This document shows positions 23,647-32,389 of a DNA stretch of 64,000 bases, piece after piece. Position 1 is the stretch's first letter. Every line of letters begins with the position of its first letter. The notes beneath the pieces were generated by a model. The model searched no databases, had not been told where the DNA came from, and saw nothing but the letters and a program-made list of their open reading frames with translations. The stretch is from the IMG/VR virus record IMGVR_UViG_3300033143_005075, positions 1 through 64,000 of that record, one strand, 5' to 3'. A program made the position numbers and the translations under genes. The DNA comes from a virus.

Positions 23647-24649
23647 AACTAAGAGCAAACACATTAAAGCAATACACGATGGCATAATCATCTGGGATAA
23701 ATTTGAATATGGAGAATTCAGGAAGAGAGTTCTCGAGGAAGAGGGAGAGAAACGTGAAGGTGTTGCTTATGTATCACCGAGCAGTGCTAGTGTCATGATT
23801 CCCGGTCCTGGTGAATTCTCCAGACTAGAAGGATCATGTCGAAGATCTGTCTGGTTAAAGAAAATGGGCTTCGAAGTTACCGACCCACCTAATGCCGCAG
23901 GGAGAAGAAAGATGGCAATGGGAAAAGCTATTGAAGCACAAGAGCACGAATATTCTCATCATGCTGGTATTCTAGTGAACAAAAACGTACGGTTAACACA
24001 TATGCTTACTCCCACATGTATTCTCAAGATGGAAGTCGACTCAGTTCTTAAGGACGGAGATGATAAATACATCAACGAAATCAAGAGTTTCTATGGATAC
24101 TGGGCAAAGAAACAAGTCTTTGGAACAAAGACAAATCCAGGTGGTCGACCAAAGATCGGGCATCTCATGCAGGCACTAATATATCTCCAAGTTCTCAGAG
24201 AGAAAGATACCACTATAAAATATGCATTGCTCCATTACATAGATAGGAGTGACGCTGAAGAGGGAACATTTATCATTGAGCTCGAAGAAGTAAAGGATGA
24301 CGACGGCAAAGTAATTAATGGTTATCCTATCATCGACGGACAAACCTATAAAGATGTCTCGTTAAGAGATATCTACTCAAGATATCTTGAGCTAGGTGAA
24401 CATATGGTCAATAAGACTATTCCACCTCGAGATGCAGATCCATGTTGGAGTGAAGCTAAGATTCAAGCAATGAGAAACGCCGAATTCATGACCAAGAAAG
24501 CATTTACAGACTGGCAAAACAATAAGCTATCTCCCAAAGACTGGCAATGTGGATATTGTGATCATAAAGCTCTCTGTCTAGGCAGATCTGGCAAAGAACC
24601 ATATCCCTCTGATGAGGAAATTATGAAGACATTTCCTCGAAAAAAGTAG
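23633..24649 (+). CDS. Cas4/RecB-like PD-(D/E)XK exonuclease with iron-sulfur ligands
   Basis: The product has 338 residues. The nuclease core has M-E-V-D-S-V-L (catalytic Asp), I-N-E-I-K-S-F (E-x-K) and a downstream Q-A-L-I-Y-L-Q helix (motif QxxxY-like), the order found in Cas4/AddB-type nucleases. A Cys near the N-terminus (G-S-C-R-R-S) plus C-terminal C-G-Y-C-D-H-K-A-L-C can supply four ligands to a 4Fe-4S cluster as in Cas4. No CRISPR array is present, so a role in replication and recombination is more likely. A consensus promoter begins on its stop codon. Confidence 0.75.
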   Translation: MNHTETKSKHIKAIHDGIIIWDKFEYGEFRKRVLEEEGEKREGVAYVSPSSASVMIPGPGEFSRLEGSCRRSVWLKKMGFEVTDPPNAAGRRKMAMGKAIEAQEHEYSHHAGILVNKNVRLTHMLTPTCILKMEVDSVLKDGDDKYINEIKSFYGYWAKKQVFGTKTNPGGRPKIGHLMQALIYLQVLREKDTTIKYALLHYIDRSDAEEGTFIIELEEVKDDDGKVINGYPIIDGQTYKDVSLRDIYSRYLELGEHMVNKTIPPRDADPCWSEAKIQAMRNAEFMTKKAFTDWQNNKLSPKDWQCGYCDHKALCLGRSGKEPYPSDEEIMKTFPRKK

Positions 24650-24678
24650 TTGACATATTACAGATGATCATTTACAAT
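24650..24678 (+). promoter_or_regulatory. Consensus sigma-70-type promoter
   Basis: TTGACA (24650-24655), a 17-base spacer and TACAAT (24673-24678) match the consensus at 11 of 12 positions. The -35 box starts on the stop codon of the nuclease gene. It would start a transcript near 24685 with a 115-base leader. Confidence 0.8.
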
Positions 24679-24718
24679 TGCTTCAACGTGTTAAACATAA
24701 TAGCATATGTACGATGCA

Positions 24719-24781
24719 CTGCTTCCTCCCTTGGGTTTCTGGCGCTCTTTCTCCCTGCCGAAGCAGCTTTAAAAAGAGCGC
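24719..24781 (+). ncRNA. Leader RNA with predicted H-type pseudoknot
   Basis: Two perfect helices are interleaved. CTGCTTC (24719-24725) pairs with GAAGCAG (24760-24766), and GCGCTCTTT (24742-24750) pairs with AAAGAGCGC (24773-24781). Because the order is A, B, A', B', both can form together only as a pseudoknot. The element lies between a strong promoter and an ATG at 24801 that has no Shine-Dalgarno site. A riboswitch-like or translation-control role is inferred. Confidence 0.55.
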
Positions 24782-24800
24782 TACTATTAACCTTTAACAT

Positions 24801-25019
24801 ATGAATACATACGAAATAATAAACAAGCTAGATACAGCGTTAGTCAGAACGCATGCTATCATTATTGAACACAAAGAAGTGGAAGAAGCTAAGGGGAAAG
24901 AGGTCTTATGGAAAGCACTCCGAGCATCTATCCTCGAAGCTGACAATCTTATGTATGAATTAATGAAAGACATTAAACACCCAGACTTGAAGGGCTGGGA
25001 AACACGAAGAGGATACTAG
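24801..25019 (+). CDS. Small helical protein behind the pseudoknot leader
   Basis: The product has 72 residues, fully helical and charged (heptad pattern A-L-V-R-T-H-A-I-I-I), with no recognised family. The ATG at 24801 is preceded by a T/A/C-rich stretch (TTAACCTTTAACAT) without any purine-rich ribosome site, unlike nearly every other gene here. It is the first gene of the transcription unit that leads into the DNA polymerase. Confidence 0.6.
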   Translation: MNTYEIINKLDTALVRTHAIIIEHKEVEEAKGKEVLWKALRASILEADNLMYELMKDIKHPDLKGWETRRGY

Positions 25020-25028
25020 GAGACTAAG

Positions 25029-25337
25029 ATGCCAGATCAGCCAGTAAGTACAAATCCATTTGATATTCCAGCCGGAAAAGAACCAACAATAGCTCAACTG
25101 AAAGCCATGCTTTCAGCGATCGTTACTGTACAAGAAGCAACGATCCGAGTCTTGGAAAAGAAAGGTGTTCTAACTAAAGATGAAATCTCGACAGAGTCTG
25201 CAAACATGTTAAAGAGCTTCACCGAAGCATTTCAGAAACAAGCAGCTCAAAAAGCAGAGAAGAAAGAATCAACAAACGATGAAGCAGTTGATCCGACACC
25301 AGGAGATCCAAATGCGAATAACGGAGAAAATAGCTAG
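25029..25337 (+). CDS. Hypothetical acidic protein
   Basis: The product has 102 residues. The N-terminus contains N-P-F-D-I-P, a variant of the FDP peptide, followed by a helix pair and an Asn/Pro/Glu-rich disordered tail. It overlaps the next gene by 26 bases. Function unknown. Confidence 0.55.
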   Translation: MPDQPVSTNPFDIPAGKEPTIAQLKAMLSAIVTVQEATIRVLEKKGVLTKDEISTESANMLKSFTEAFQKQAAQKAEKKESTNDEAVDPTPGDPNANNGENS

Positions 25338-25785
25338 CACCTGTTATGATATTCTTGATGGAGATATGACTGGCTCAGATGTAACGAGCTTTATGAAGGT
25401 TCGTCTTTATGGTGGAGAAGAGTATGCTCGCTTAATGGTAGTAAGTGATGGAACTCAAGTCCTCTTATACTATAGGAAATCTCCAGAAGGAAATGACATT
25501 AGTATAAACTTCCTTCCTGTACAGATGAATGAAAACAATGATACAGTGTCTGTGTACTTCAGGAAGGATAAGGAAACACTCAGAATGATGATGAAGATGG
25601 GAGACAAAGTTATTCCATTCAAATCTGTTACTCTTAGGAATCTTAAGAATATTCTTGGTACAGCATGTAATATTTCTCCAGATGATGGTATTATTAATGT
25701 TCGGGATATCATCATGGATCCAGAGTATATCATACAGACTACAGATACAATTATACTGGAGAAGGATGATGAAAGTACCTCTTAA
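25312..25785 (+). CDS. Hypothetical beta-rich protein upstream of the DNA polymerase
   Basis: The product has 157 residues. ATG 25312 lies behind AGGAG and overlaps the previous gene by 26 bases. The sequence alternates short strands (A-R-L-M-V-V-S-D-G-T-Q-V-L-L-Y-Y-R) and ends in an acidic tail. It overlaps the polymerase start by 17 bases, so the two are probably translated together. No family recognised. Confidence 0.6.
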   Translation: MRITEKIASTCYDILDGDMTGSDVTSFMKVRLYGGEEYARLMVVSDGTQVLLYYRKSPEGNDISINFLPVQMNENNDTVSVYFRKDKETLRMMMKMGDKVIPFKSVTLRNLKNILGTACNISPDDGIINVRDIIMDPEYIIQTTDTIILEKDDESTS

Positions 25786-28216
25786 CATCTTTCCATTCCA
25801 AGATCTCTTACATATTGTCCAAGAAGATGGTACTATTGCTATCACTCATCCCCCCAAAGTACCAAAGTATGACATCGTAGAAGTAGGAGACAAGAGTGCG
25901 TTTGTCGTTGGTCGCGGATGGAAACAAGTCAATGAACGAATGCTCTCACTAAGAGATTGGTCTAAACAATGTGCATCCTATCCATTTGGATATATGGCTC
26001 ACCTATATGTCACAAATCCTGACTTTGTAAAGAAAGCTACATGGGAGAGAGAACCCAGGATCATGCGCTTAGATATTGAGGTAGCATCCGACGGCTCTGG
26101 TATGTTCCCGCGGGCAGAGCGCAATGCTGCAGCCATGATAGGATACAAGATGTCTGGAGACAAGGATGTTACTATTCTTGACAGCTTTGATATGAGAGCC
26201 AAAGGCATGGAGGATACTCAGTTACTACGAGACTTCATGAGTAAGATCAATGAACTAGACCCAGACATTATTGTCACATATAACGGATGGAAGTTTGATA
26301 TTCCATATCTTAGAACAAGAATGGAAATCTGCAAGGTTCCACATAATGAACTTTTCATCCGAAAGGGATTCAAACCTGATGAAGGAATTACAATACCAGG
26401 AGATCACCTCACTAAGATACTAGCTATGACTGAGGGAAAGAACGCTCGATCTAATATGGCTGGCCGACTAAGCTATGATATATATGCAGTTGATGTTATG
26501 AAAGACCAGAAGCTGATGGGTCTCGAAAACAAGAAGATGAAGACACTAGCCAAGTACTTTCTTACTGACAAAGAGAGTGACTCCATCATTGAACTTGAGA
26601 CAGGTATCAAAAACATCATGGATATGATGAAGACTGAATCCGGCAGAAGCGAACTCAGAGAGTATCTCACATCAGATGTTAACATCACAGAACGACTTGA
26701 ACAAGTCTACATAGGACAGAACATAGAGTTCGCTGAGAAACTAAATGTTCCCTTGGGACAAATTATGAGCCGCACTAGTGGTGGTATTGCGACACTTCAT
26801 ATGATGAAAGAGATGCTAAAGAGCGATATCATTGCGGTTGATAATAATTACTCCAGATATTATGATGAGTTCTATAAACTCTCACTAGAAAACGGATTCA
26901 GTAAAGACTTCCAAGGAGCTCTCGTAGGTATTTATCGAACAGGTAAGATCAAGAACATGAAGAAGTATGATTTTAGATCACTGTATCCCTCCTTGATCCA
27001 AACGTTTAACCTTAGCTACGAAACAGTAAGGTTCGATTCCATCAATGATATTCTTTCTTATCAAGAAGACTTTATAATAAACAAAGACGAACAGAATAAT
27101 GAGTTAATCCTAGGTATTCCAGATGAAATCCTAAAGAGAACCATCGTAGTTCACATTGATCTATCAGAGAGAGGCATGGTTCCAAAGATGCTTGATAGCT
27201 TACTTGATGAAAGAAGCAAGCTTAAGGAAGAGATCAAGGGACTTGAGAAAGGTGACATCAAGTTCCAGAAGCTAGATTCACAGCAGTGGTATATAAAGGT
27301 GTGTGCCAATTCAGCATATGGTATTCTTGCAAACAGATACACCATTGGATACCTTCCTATAGGTATTACAATTACTGGCATGGGTAGATACTTTCTTAAG
27401 GAGGTTATGCAATTCCTCCGAGATAAATCCGGACCAGAATGTGTAATAGAAGTAGATACTGATGGTGTTATCACGACAGCAGATTTGCCGGTTAAGGAAA
27501 TCAACACATATATACAAGAGATAGTTAAAACAAAGTTTGGTATCACAGATAACAAACTTGAGCTCGAAGAAGAAGAGTTTGATGCTGGATACTTCTACAA
27601 GATGAAGAACTACATTGTCAGAGAAAAAGGTGGTAAGATCATTAAGCATGGTGCAGCATTTAAATCATCAAAGGCAGCTGCTGTACACAGACGAGCAGTA
27701 AATTTCTTAACAGATTATGCTATTAATGAAACTCTTACAGCTGAACAATGCAAAACTCAGTCTCTAGACTTTGCTAACCTACCAGTTGAAGACTATATGC
27801 TTTCGATGAGAATGTCAAAGAACGTCGAAGATTATGGTATGACAGGAGGAAAGATCAAGGCACTCTCGGATGATGATAACTTCAATATGCATGCTACATC
27901 AACATTTGCTGATAGAGTAGCAACATCATCATCAAGTTTAGTAGTAAGCTTGGTAAACCAGTACCAAACATTATTCGGATTCACTCCCAGTGGAGGCGAT
28001 GTACTAGAGTACATCGTCGTGAAGAGCCCACTTACTGGGAAGAAAGAATATGAACCACTTAATGTCCACGATTCTACTCAGTTAGGTAGAATCGATAACG
28101 AATATTACTTCGAGATGGTAGAGCGTATACTTGGAGACTTGATCCACATGACAAATGAGGATCAAGAAGCAATAGAGCTGGTAGATATCTTTGATGTCTC
28201 CGGCAACATACTATAA
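25769..28216 (+). CDS. Family B DNA polymerase
   Basis: Replicative DNA polymerase of 815 residues. The 3'-5' exonuclease motifs are complete: M-R-L-D-I-E-V (Exo I, about residue 102), V-T-Y-N-G-W-K-F-D (Exo II) and Y-L-T-S-D-V-N (Exo III). The palm motifs are D-F-R-S-L-Y-P-S-L (A, about 400), K-V-C-A-N-S-A-Y-G (B, about 510) and V-D-T-D-G-V (C, about 563; the usual D-T-D-S has Gly instead of Ser). The C-terminus reads V-D-I-F-D-V-S-G-N, close to the recurring FDP peptide and to the clamp-binding tail of the RB69/T4 polymerase. Start at ATG 25769 behind GGAGAAGG; an ATG at 25766 is equally possible. Confidence 0.9.
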   Translation: MKVPLNIFPFQDLLHIVQEDGTIAITHPPKVPKYDIVEVGDKSAFVVGRGWKQVNERMLSLRDWSKQCASYPFGYMAHLYVTNPDFVKKATWEREPRIMRLDIEVASDGSGMFPRAERNAAAMIGYKMSGDKDVTILDSFDMRAKGMEDTQLLRDFMSKINELDPDIIVTYNGWKFDIPYLRTRMEICKVPHNELFIRKGFKPDEGITIPGDHLTKILAMTEGKNARSNMAGRLSYDIYAVDVMKDQKLMGLENKKMKTLAKYFLTDKESDSIIELETGIKNIMDMMKTESGRSELREYLTSDVNITERLEQVYIGQNIEFAEKLNVPLGQIMSRTSGGIATLHMMKEMLKSDIIAVDNNYSRYYDEFYKLSLENGFSKDFQGALVGIYRTGKIKNMKKYDFRSLYPSLIQTFNLSYETVRFDSINDILSYQEDFIINKDEQNNELILGIPDEILKRTIVVHIDLSERGMVPKMLDSLLDERSKLKEEIKGLEKGDIKFQKLDSQQWYIKVCANSAYGILANRYTIGYLPIGITITGMGRYFLKEVMQFLRDKSGPECVIEVDTDGVITTADLPVKEINTYIQEIVKTKFGITDNKLELEEEEFDAGYFYKMKNYIVREKGGKIIKHGAAFKSSKAAAVHRRAVNFLTDYAINETLTAEQCKTQSLDFANLPVEDYMLSMRMSKNVEDYGMTGGKIKALSDDDNFNMHATSTFADRVATSSSSLVVSLVNQYQTLFGFTPSGGDVLEYIVVKSPLTGKKEYEPLNVHDSTQLGRIDNEYYFEMVERILGDLIHMTNEDQEAIELVDIFDVSGNIL

Positions 28217-28227
28217 AGGAGATCAAA

Positions 28228-28977
28228 ATGAGCGACGCAGAACTGTTCGACCCGCAGGCTAATATGAGTAATGACAAGAAGGATGGTGTTACTGATATCA
28301 CAGTAATTCTAGATAGATCAGGTTCGATGAATACAGTACTCGAGCCTACTATCACTGGTTTCAACAAGTTCATTGATGAACAGAAGGCAGTGAAAGGTAA
28401 GGCCAGAATGACTCTGGTTCAATTCGACAACCAGTATGAAGTTGTCTATAAAGACAAGGACATTCAGGACGTCCCCGAACTGACTGCAAAAACGTTCATA
28501 CCACGTGGTGGAACTGCTCTTCTAGATGCTATCGGGATGGCCGTAGCCAGCAAGAAGGAATCCATCATAAATATCGAGGAGAAACCAACCAATGTTGTTA
28601 TAGTTGTCATCACTGACGGTGAAGAGAACATGAGTATGGAATACAAACACAACCAGGTTCAAGATACCATTAACAAGCTTAAGGAACACTGGCAATTTGT
28701 ATTCCTTGGCGCCGGACAGGATGCCATCCAACAGGCAACATCCATGGGCTTTAATGCAAACATGGCTGCACACTATTCACATGACTCCGCTGGAGTACAT
28801 AAGTCATATGGTATCACATCTCGTAACGTATCTATGATGCGTTCTAACACTAATACAGACATAAACAATGCACAGATTATGTCATTCTCGACTCAAGATC
28901 GTACAGCTATGGTAGACAGTAACGATCATAACCATATCATTAGTACTACAAAAGAAGAGGACATCGAGGACAAATAG
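28228..28977 (+). CDS. von Willebrand factor A domain protein with N-terminal LFDP motif
   Basis: The product has 249 residues. A-E-L-F-D-P stands in the first ten residues, then a vWA domain: MIDAS motif L-D-R-S-G-S-M (about residues 30-36), a Thr in R-G-G-T-A-L and V-I-T-D-G-E-E, so all three metal-site elements are present. vWA proteins bind partners in a metal-dependent way. In phages they occur as cytoplasmic adaptor proteins. The last base of the stop is shared with a possible upstream start of the lysozyme gene. Confidence 0.75.
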   Translation: MSDAELFDPQANMSNDKKDGVTDITVILDRSGSMNTVLEPTITGFNKFIDEQKAVKGKARMTLVQFDNQYEVVYKDKDIQDVPELTAKTFIPRGGTALLDAIGMAVASKKESIINIEEKPTNVVIVVITDGEENMSMEYKHNQVQDTINKLKEHWQFVFLGAGQDAIQQATSMGFNANMAAHYSHDSAGVHKSYGITSRNVSMMRSNTNTDINNAQIMSFSTQDRTAMVDSNDHNHIISTTKEEDIEDK

Positions 28978-29030
28978 TGTCAATCGAGAAAATATGGGCG
29001 GGAATAAAATACCGTCTCAGGAGGAAAAAG

Positions 29031-29654
29031 ATGAGCGATAACTTTAATACTGCATATGAGCATACACTTAAGCTCGAAGGTGACTATGTAAATCATCCAG
29101 ATGATCCAGGCGGAGAGACATACCGCGGGTGTGCTCGCCGGATCTTTCCGAACTGGAAAGGCTGGATAATTATCGATAACTACAAAGTAGATATGCTTGA
29201 AATCGATCTGAAATCAAAGGCCGGAAAGAAACGGCTAGAAACTCATCTGCATGAGGATATACAACTTCAAGTAGAGGTCAAAGACTTCTACCTGACTGAG
29301 TTCTGGAAGCCACTCAAGGCAGACAAGATTGAGTCCAAGCTCATCGCCATGGAGTACTTCGATACCGCAGTTAACTGCGGACATGGAACATCAAAGAAGT
29401 TCCTTCAGAGAACCTTAAACTTCCTGAACCTGAAAGAAAAGAGATGGGACGATCTTGTCGTAGATGGCAAGGTCGGTCCCAAGACAATATCAGCATGTAA
29501 CATAGCTACTAAGAGACAAGACATCGAAGAAGCTCTTGAGTTATATCTGAACTGCCTGCAAGGAGCCAGATATGTAGAGCTCGGAGAAAAGAACGAACGA
29601 TTCGAGTCATTCGCCATAGGTTGGGCGATTAGAGCTCGATCAAATAAGGGATAG
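29031..29654 (+). CDS. GH108-family endolysin (N-acetylmuramidase)
   Basis: Cleaves the glycan strand of peptidoglycan at the end of infection. The product has 207 residues and starts at ATG 29031 behind AGGAGG. L-E-G-D-Y-V-N-H-P-D-D-P-G-G-E-T with the catalytic Glu at about residue 15 is the GH108 signature. The second half has the peptidoglycan-binding pattern V-D-G-K-V-G-P-K-T. No signal peptide, so a holin or other export route is needed. None was recognised nearby. Confidence 0.85.
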   Translation: MSDNFNTAYEHTLKLEGDYVNHPDDPGGETYRGCARRIFPNWKGWIIIDNYKVDMLEIDLKSKAGKKRLETHLHEDIQLQVEVKDFYLTEFWKPLKADKIESKLIAMEYFDTAVNCGHGTSKKFLQRTLNFLNLKEKRWDDLVVDGKVGPKTISACNIATKRQDIEEALELYLNCLQGARYVELGEKNERFESFAIGWAIRARSNKG

Positions 29655-29684
29655 CAATAACATCCCACAAGTGAGGTGTACACT

Positions 29685-30404
29685 ATGCGTAAGCGAATCA
29701 AGTATACTCTGATTGCTCTTGTCGCCCTGACCTTCGTGCTCATTACCGAGAGCAACCTCCATAGCGGTAGCGACAGTTTTATGAGTATGATCAGAAATGA
29801 GATGAAGATGTATTCTCCCAAGACACTTAAGCTCGAGGGAAGAATCATGAAATCGATAGCAAGTGCTACAAGGAAGCAAATCATTGAGCCTCCACTAGTC
29901 ACTGCTATCATGTCAAATGAAAGTGCTTACAAGCAATATGCATACAGTCCAAAGAAAGCCAGGGGACTGATGCAGCTCGTAAGACTCGGAGCCAAGCAGG
30001 CTGAATGGGAAACTGGAAGAAGCTACTTTGACCCAGTAAAGAATACCAATGGTAAAATCATTGGCTGGGAGCTCAACAAATGGAAAGTATATAACATAGA
30101 GAATAACATTCATGGTGGGGTTGGCCTTCTTGAATGGCTAGCTAAAAAGTATCCCATGTACTACGAAGATGGTACAATGGACGAAGACAACCTTAAGGTA
30201 GTCATCGAACTATACAATGTAGGATGGGGAAACTACCACTATTATAATGTAAGAAACGCTAAGTATGTTCGTGATGTTATGCGTATCTATAAGAGACATA
30301 GGAAAGCATTCTATGATTCATATGGTACCGATGAAGGATTCAACAAGTACTGTAAGAACCAATACAAGAAGAAAAGAATCAGCAAAAGACGCAGTAGAAA
30401 GTAA
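29685..30404 (+). CDS. Membrane-anchored lytic transglycosylase
   Basis: The product has 239 residues. The N-terminal basic residues and a hydrophobic span (residues 7-23) form a signal anchor. The SLT domain has the catalytic Glu in M-S-N-E-S-A (about residue 79) followed by A-R-G-L-M-Q-L, the typical G-L-M-Q motif, and later L-Y-N-V-G-W-G-N. It could act in genome entry or in lysis. Its neighbourhood to the endolysin favours lysis. Start ATG 29685 is preferred over GTG 29676 because of the GTGAGG spacing. Confidence 0.8.
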   Translation: MRKRIKYTLIALVALTFVLITESNLHSGSDSFMSMIRNEMKMYSPKTLKLEGRIMKSIASATRKQIIEPPLVTAIMSNESAYKQYAYSPKKARGLMQLVRLGAKQAEWETGRSYFDPVKNTNGKIIGWELNKWKVYNIENNIHGGVGLLEWLAKKYPMYYEDGTMDEDNLKVVIELYNVGWGNYHYYNVRNAKYVRDVMRIYKRHRKAFYDSYGTDEGFNKYCKNQYKKKRISKRRSRK

Positions 30405-30420
30405 CTGCTGCACAAAATAT

Positions 30421-30770
30421 GGAGTAGTATCTCAGCGGAAGAGAACTTTTCCTCCCGCCTCGATGGTGTATGACAAGGAAGGTCAGGAATATCCCACTTC
30501 CACGGAATTATAGTGGCTTCGGCCCGTGTTTGGTCTATGACCTGCGCCCGTATAAGGAAGATGGCGAAAGCCGAGGGATCTCCGTGATCGTCCTAGATCC
30601 AAGCGATTCTGAGAAGGATTAGAGGACTGTCTGGCTTACAGTCGGACGGCGCTCTCTATGGGGTCTCAGGGGTAGCTATTGGGTTAGGCGCCACTCAGGG
30701 TGAGTACGCTTAGAGTACCCTTGCGGGAACCAGCGAAAAGTCGCCGTGGGTTCGAGTCCCACCTACTCCA
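30421..30770 (+). tRNA. tRNA gene interrupted by an intron in the anticodon arm
   Basis: GGAGTAG (30421-30427) pairs perfectly with CTACTCC (30763-30769), discriminator A770. The 5' half has a normal D-arm (TCTC-AGCGGAA-GAGA) and the 3' half a normal T-arm (GTGGG-TTCGAGT-CCCAC). Between CTTTTCC and AAAAG about 280 bases are inserted. If the splice sites are U30453 and G30735, the loop reads TTCCTAA with anticodon CCT (Arg), the position of the known group I introns in bacterial tRNA-Arg(CCU). The joined arm would then be about four bases short, so the exact junctions and the isotype remain open. Confidence 0.65.
30454..30735 (+). ncRNA. Probable group I intron (IC3-like) in the tRNA
   Basis: Elements reminiscent of bacterial tRNA group I introns occur in order: a possible P1 partner AGGAAGG (30475-30482) for the UUUUCCU of the 5' exon, GCGCCCG, ATGGC-GAAA-GCC with a GNRA loop followed by GAG, CCAAGC, then AAGGATTAGAGGAC and GGACGGC. 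The last two resemble the P3/P7 strand of the Azoarcus intron. GGTCTC (30662-30667) can pair with GAGGAC as P7 with a bulge. No homing endonuclease is present. Boundaries are predicted. Confidence 0.5.
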
Positions 30771-30800
30771 CCTAAAACAAACCCTAATAAGGAGATAAAT

Positions 30801-31970
30801 ATGAAGATTAACGGAGGAGAACTTGTTGAGCATTTCTCCAGGCTAAGATCTCTTACAGCACCATCCATTGATTCAAAACGGGTGGTGTTGTTTTCTAAAG
30901 GAGCAAGCCTGGTATCTGTTGTCTCATCAGCATCCGCACGCGCGATTACAGTGATGCAAATGCCAGTCGAAGAGGGAAAGGATCCAGATACATTTGGTCC
31001 TATTGCTATTGACTTCCAAAGATTCCTGAATGTCCTTATGACATGTAGGGAAGGCAATGTTGAAATGCGAATTGGCAAAAACATACAGATTAGAGGACCA
31101 GGTGGACGGTTCAGCCTGTCAGCAAATGAGTTAGACATGGAACAAATGAAACCCATGTTAGTTGACGCAGCGAAGGACACCTATGAAGATATCTTGGTTA
31201 TGAGTCCTAACACGCTCTCTGTATTCACAGAGATAATCTCCAGCTTATCTATCGGAGACGTCAAGGGTGCTACCTTCAAAGTGATTATTCATACAGAACC
31301 TGGGCAAGCCAATATTGCTATTGGTTGTAACTCTGTGATCGCAACCCTTGATATCAAGAACAAGGGCATAACAAGTACTATGGATGTAGAGACAAACTCT
31401 AAATCTCTAATGCAAGCAGTCAGAGCCATAGGACAAAGCACGAAGAAAGCACCACTTAAGATCAGCATCGGAGACAAGATCGTCAGACTCGAGAACGACT
31501 CATGTAAAATAATCATGTCATACTCAAAGACAGAGGGCGGCACTGGTATTGCGCAGATCCGTAAGCTACATGGTCTTATGAAAACTGTCGCTAGTACCAT
31601 GGAGGTTCCAGTCAAGAAACTCAGAGATGCACTCTCTACAGCTACCATGATGGCTGGTCCTGGACTACAACTCCCAATGGCATTTAAATCTTCGGGCGTG
31701 CACCTTGGAGTTCAAACATCATCTGGTAGCTTCAGTACAACAGTGAACGGTTCTTCATATAAACTTACGGGTAAAGAGACAGATGTTAAGTGTGTAGCAG
31801 GAATGTTCTCGAGGATGCTAAAATGTGTCGGTGATGCAGCCGAAGAAGACAAGGTCGGTATCCGAGTCTACCAAGTAAACCAGAAGAACTTCTATGTTAA
31901 CATGGCTGGTGGAGTAAAGGGAGAAGACTCCAGGATCTCATACGCCTTCAAGATGGTAAAGAATAAATGA
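30801..31970 (+). CDS. DnaN-like sliding clamp
   Basis: The product has 389 residues, the length of a bacterial beta clamp. Three successive domains of the same strand-helix pattern are visible, with D-F-Q-R-F-L-N-V-L, V-P-V-K-K-L-R-D-A-L and Y-Q-V-N-Q-K-N-F-Y at corresponding positions, and a C-terminus Y-A-F-K-M-V-K ending as in DnaN (a short hydrophobic tail). It encircles DNA and tethers the polymerase. It is paired with the DnaX-like loader at 35993. The combination with a family B polymerase is T4-like in logic although the clamp is bacterial in type. Confidence 0.75.
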   Translation: MKINGGELVEHFSRLRSLTAPSIDSKRVVLFSKGASLVSVVSSASARAITVMQMPVEEGKDPDTFGPIAIDFQRFLNVLMTCREGNVEMRIGKNIQIRGPGGRFSLSANELDMEQMKPMLVDAAKDTYEDILVMSPNTLSVFTEIISSLSIGDVKGATFKVIIHTEPGQANIAIGCNSVIATLDIKNKGITSTMDVETNSKSLMQAVRAIGQSTKKAPLKISIGDKIVRLENDSCKIIMSYSKTEGGTGIAQIRKLHGLMKTVASTMEVPVKKLRDALSTATMMAGPGLQLPMAFKSSGVHLGVQTSSGSFSTTVNGSSYKLTGKETDVKCVAGMFSRMLKCVGDAAEEDKVGIRVYQVNQKNFYVNMAGGVKGEDSRISYAFKMVKNK

Positions 31971-32389
31971 ATGGCTTTCATGTAAATACACAGCTCGGCA
32001 GGACTACTGCATCCCTTCGCCGAGCTTTAATAAGTAACGGCTGGGCAGTTGGTAGTCCCATACCACATGAAACTCTCTTACCAACGGGAACTGATGAAGT
32101 TCCCAGAGTATATCTCTACTCTGAAGGAGAGAGTACTACGTATGTCATACTCCCAGATAAAATAACTCCACCTGAGAACTATTCACCAGATGATTATATC
32201 ATAAGAACACTAGAAAATCATGGACACTCCGCCAAATCATCTACTGCAAATGACTTCAAGAATCTACTTACATCTGCACGCATTAATAATCCAAATATTA
32301 CAAACTCATTAGATGAAGCAGATAAGTCTGCTCGTATTCTCAGAAACTATAAGTGCATCATGATGGCACTAGCAAGGAAAGAACAATGA
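31967..32389 (+). CDS. Hypothetical protein
   Basis: The product has 140 residues and overlaps the clamp stop by 4 bases. The segment V-P-R-V-Y-L-Y-S-E-G-E ... V-I-L-P-D resembles the N-terminal region of the helicase at 33208 (F-L-Y-S-E-D-E ... I-L-I-P-R), so the two may share a small N-terminal domain. The C-terminal half is helical. Function unknown. Confidence 0.55.
   Translation: MNGFHVNTQLGRTTASLRRALISNGWAVGSPIPHETLLPTGTDEVPRVYLYSEGESTTYVILPDKITPPENYSPDDYIIRTLENHGHSAKSSTANDFKNLLTSARINNPNITNSLDEADKSARILRNYKCIMMALARKEQ

Noticed and set aside
29685-30404. F-D-P in the transglycosylase as another copy of the tail motif
   Set aside because: It stands within the folded SLT domain (Y-F-D-P-V), not in a terminal linker.
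30265-30513. 82-residue frame over the end of the transglycosylase gene and the tRNA
   Set aside because: It runs out of frame through a clear transglycosylase gene and into the tRNA 5' half, with no ribosome site.
30421-30770. tmRNA
   Set aside because: Size and paired ends would fit, but the 5' half has a normal D-arm and no tag-coding frame with a resume codon and stop could be recognised.
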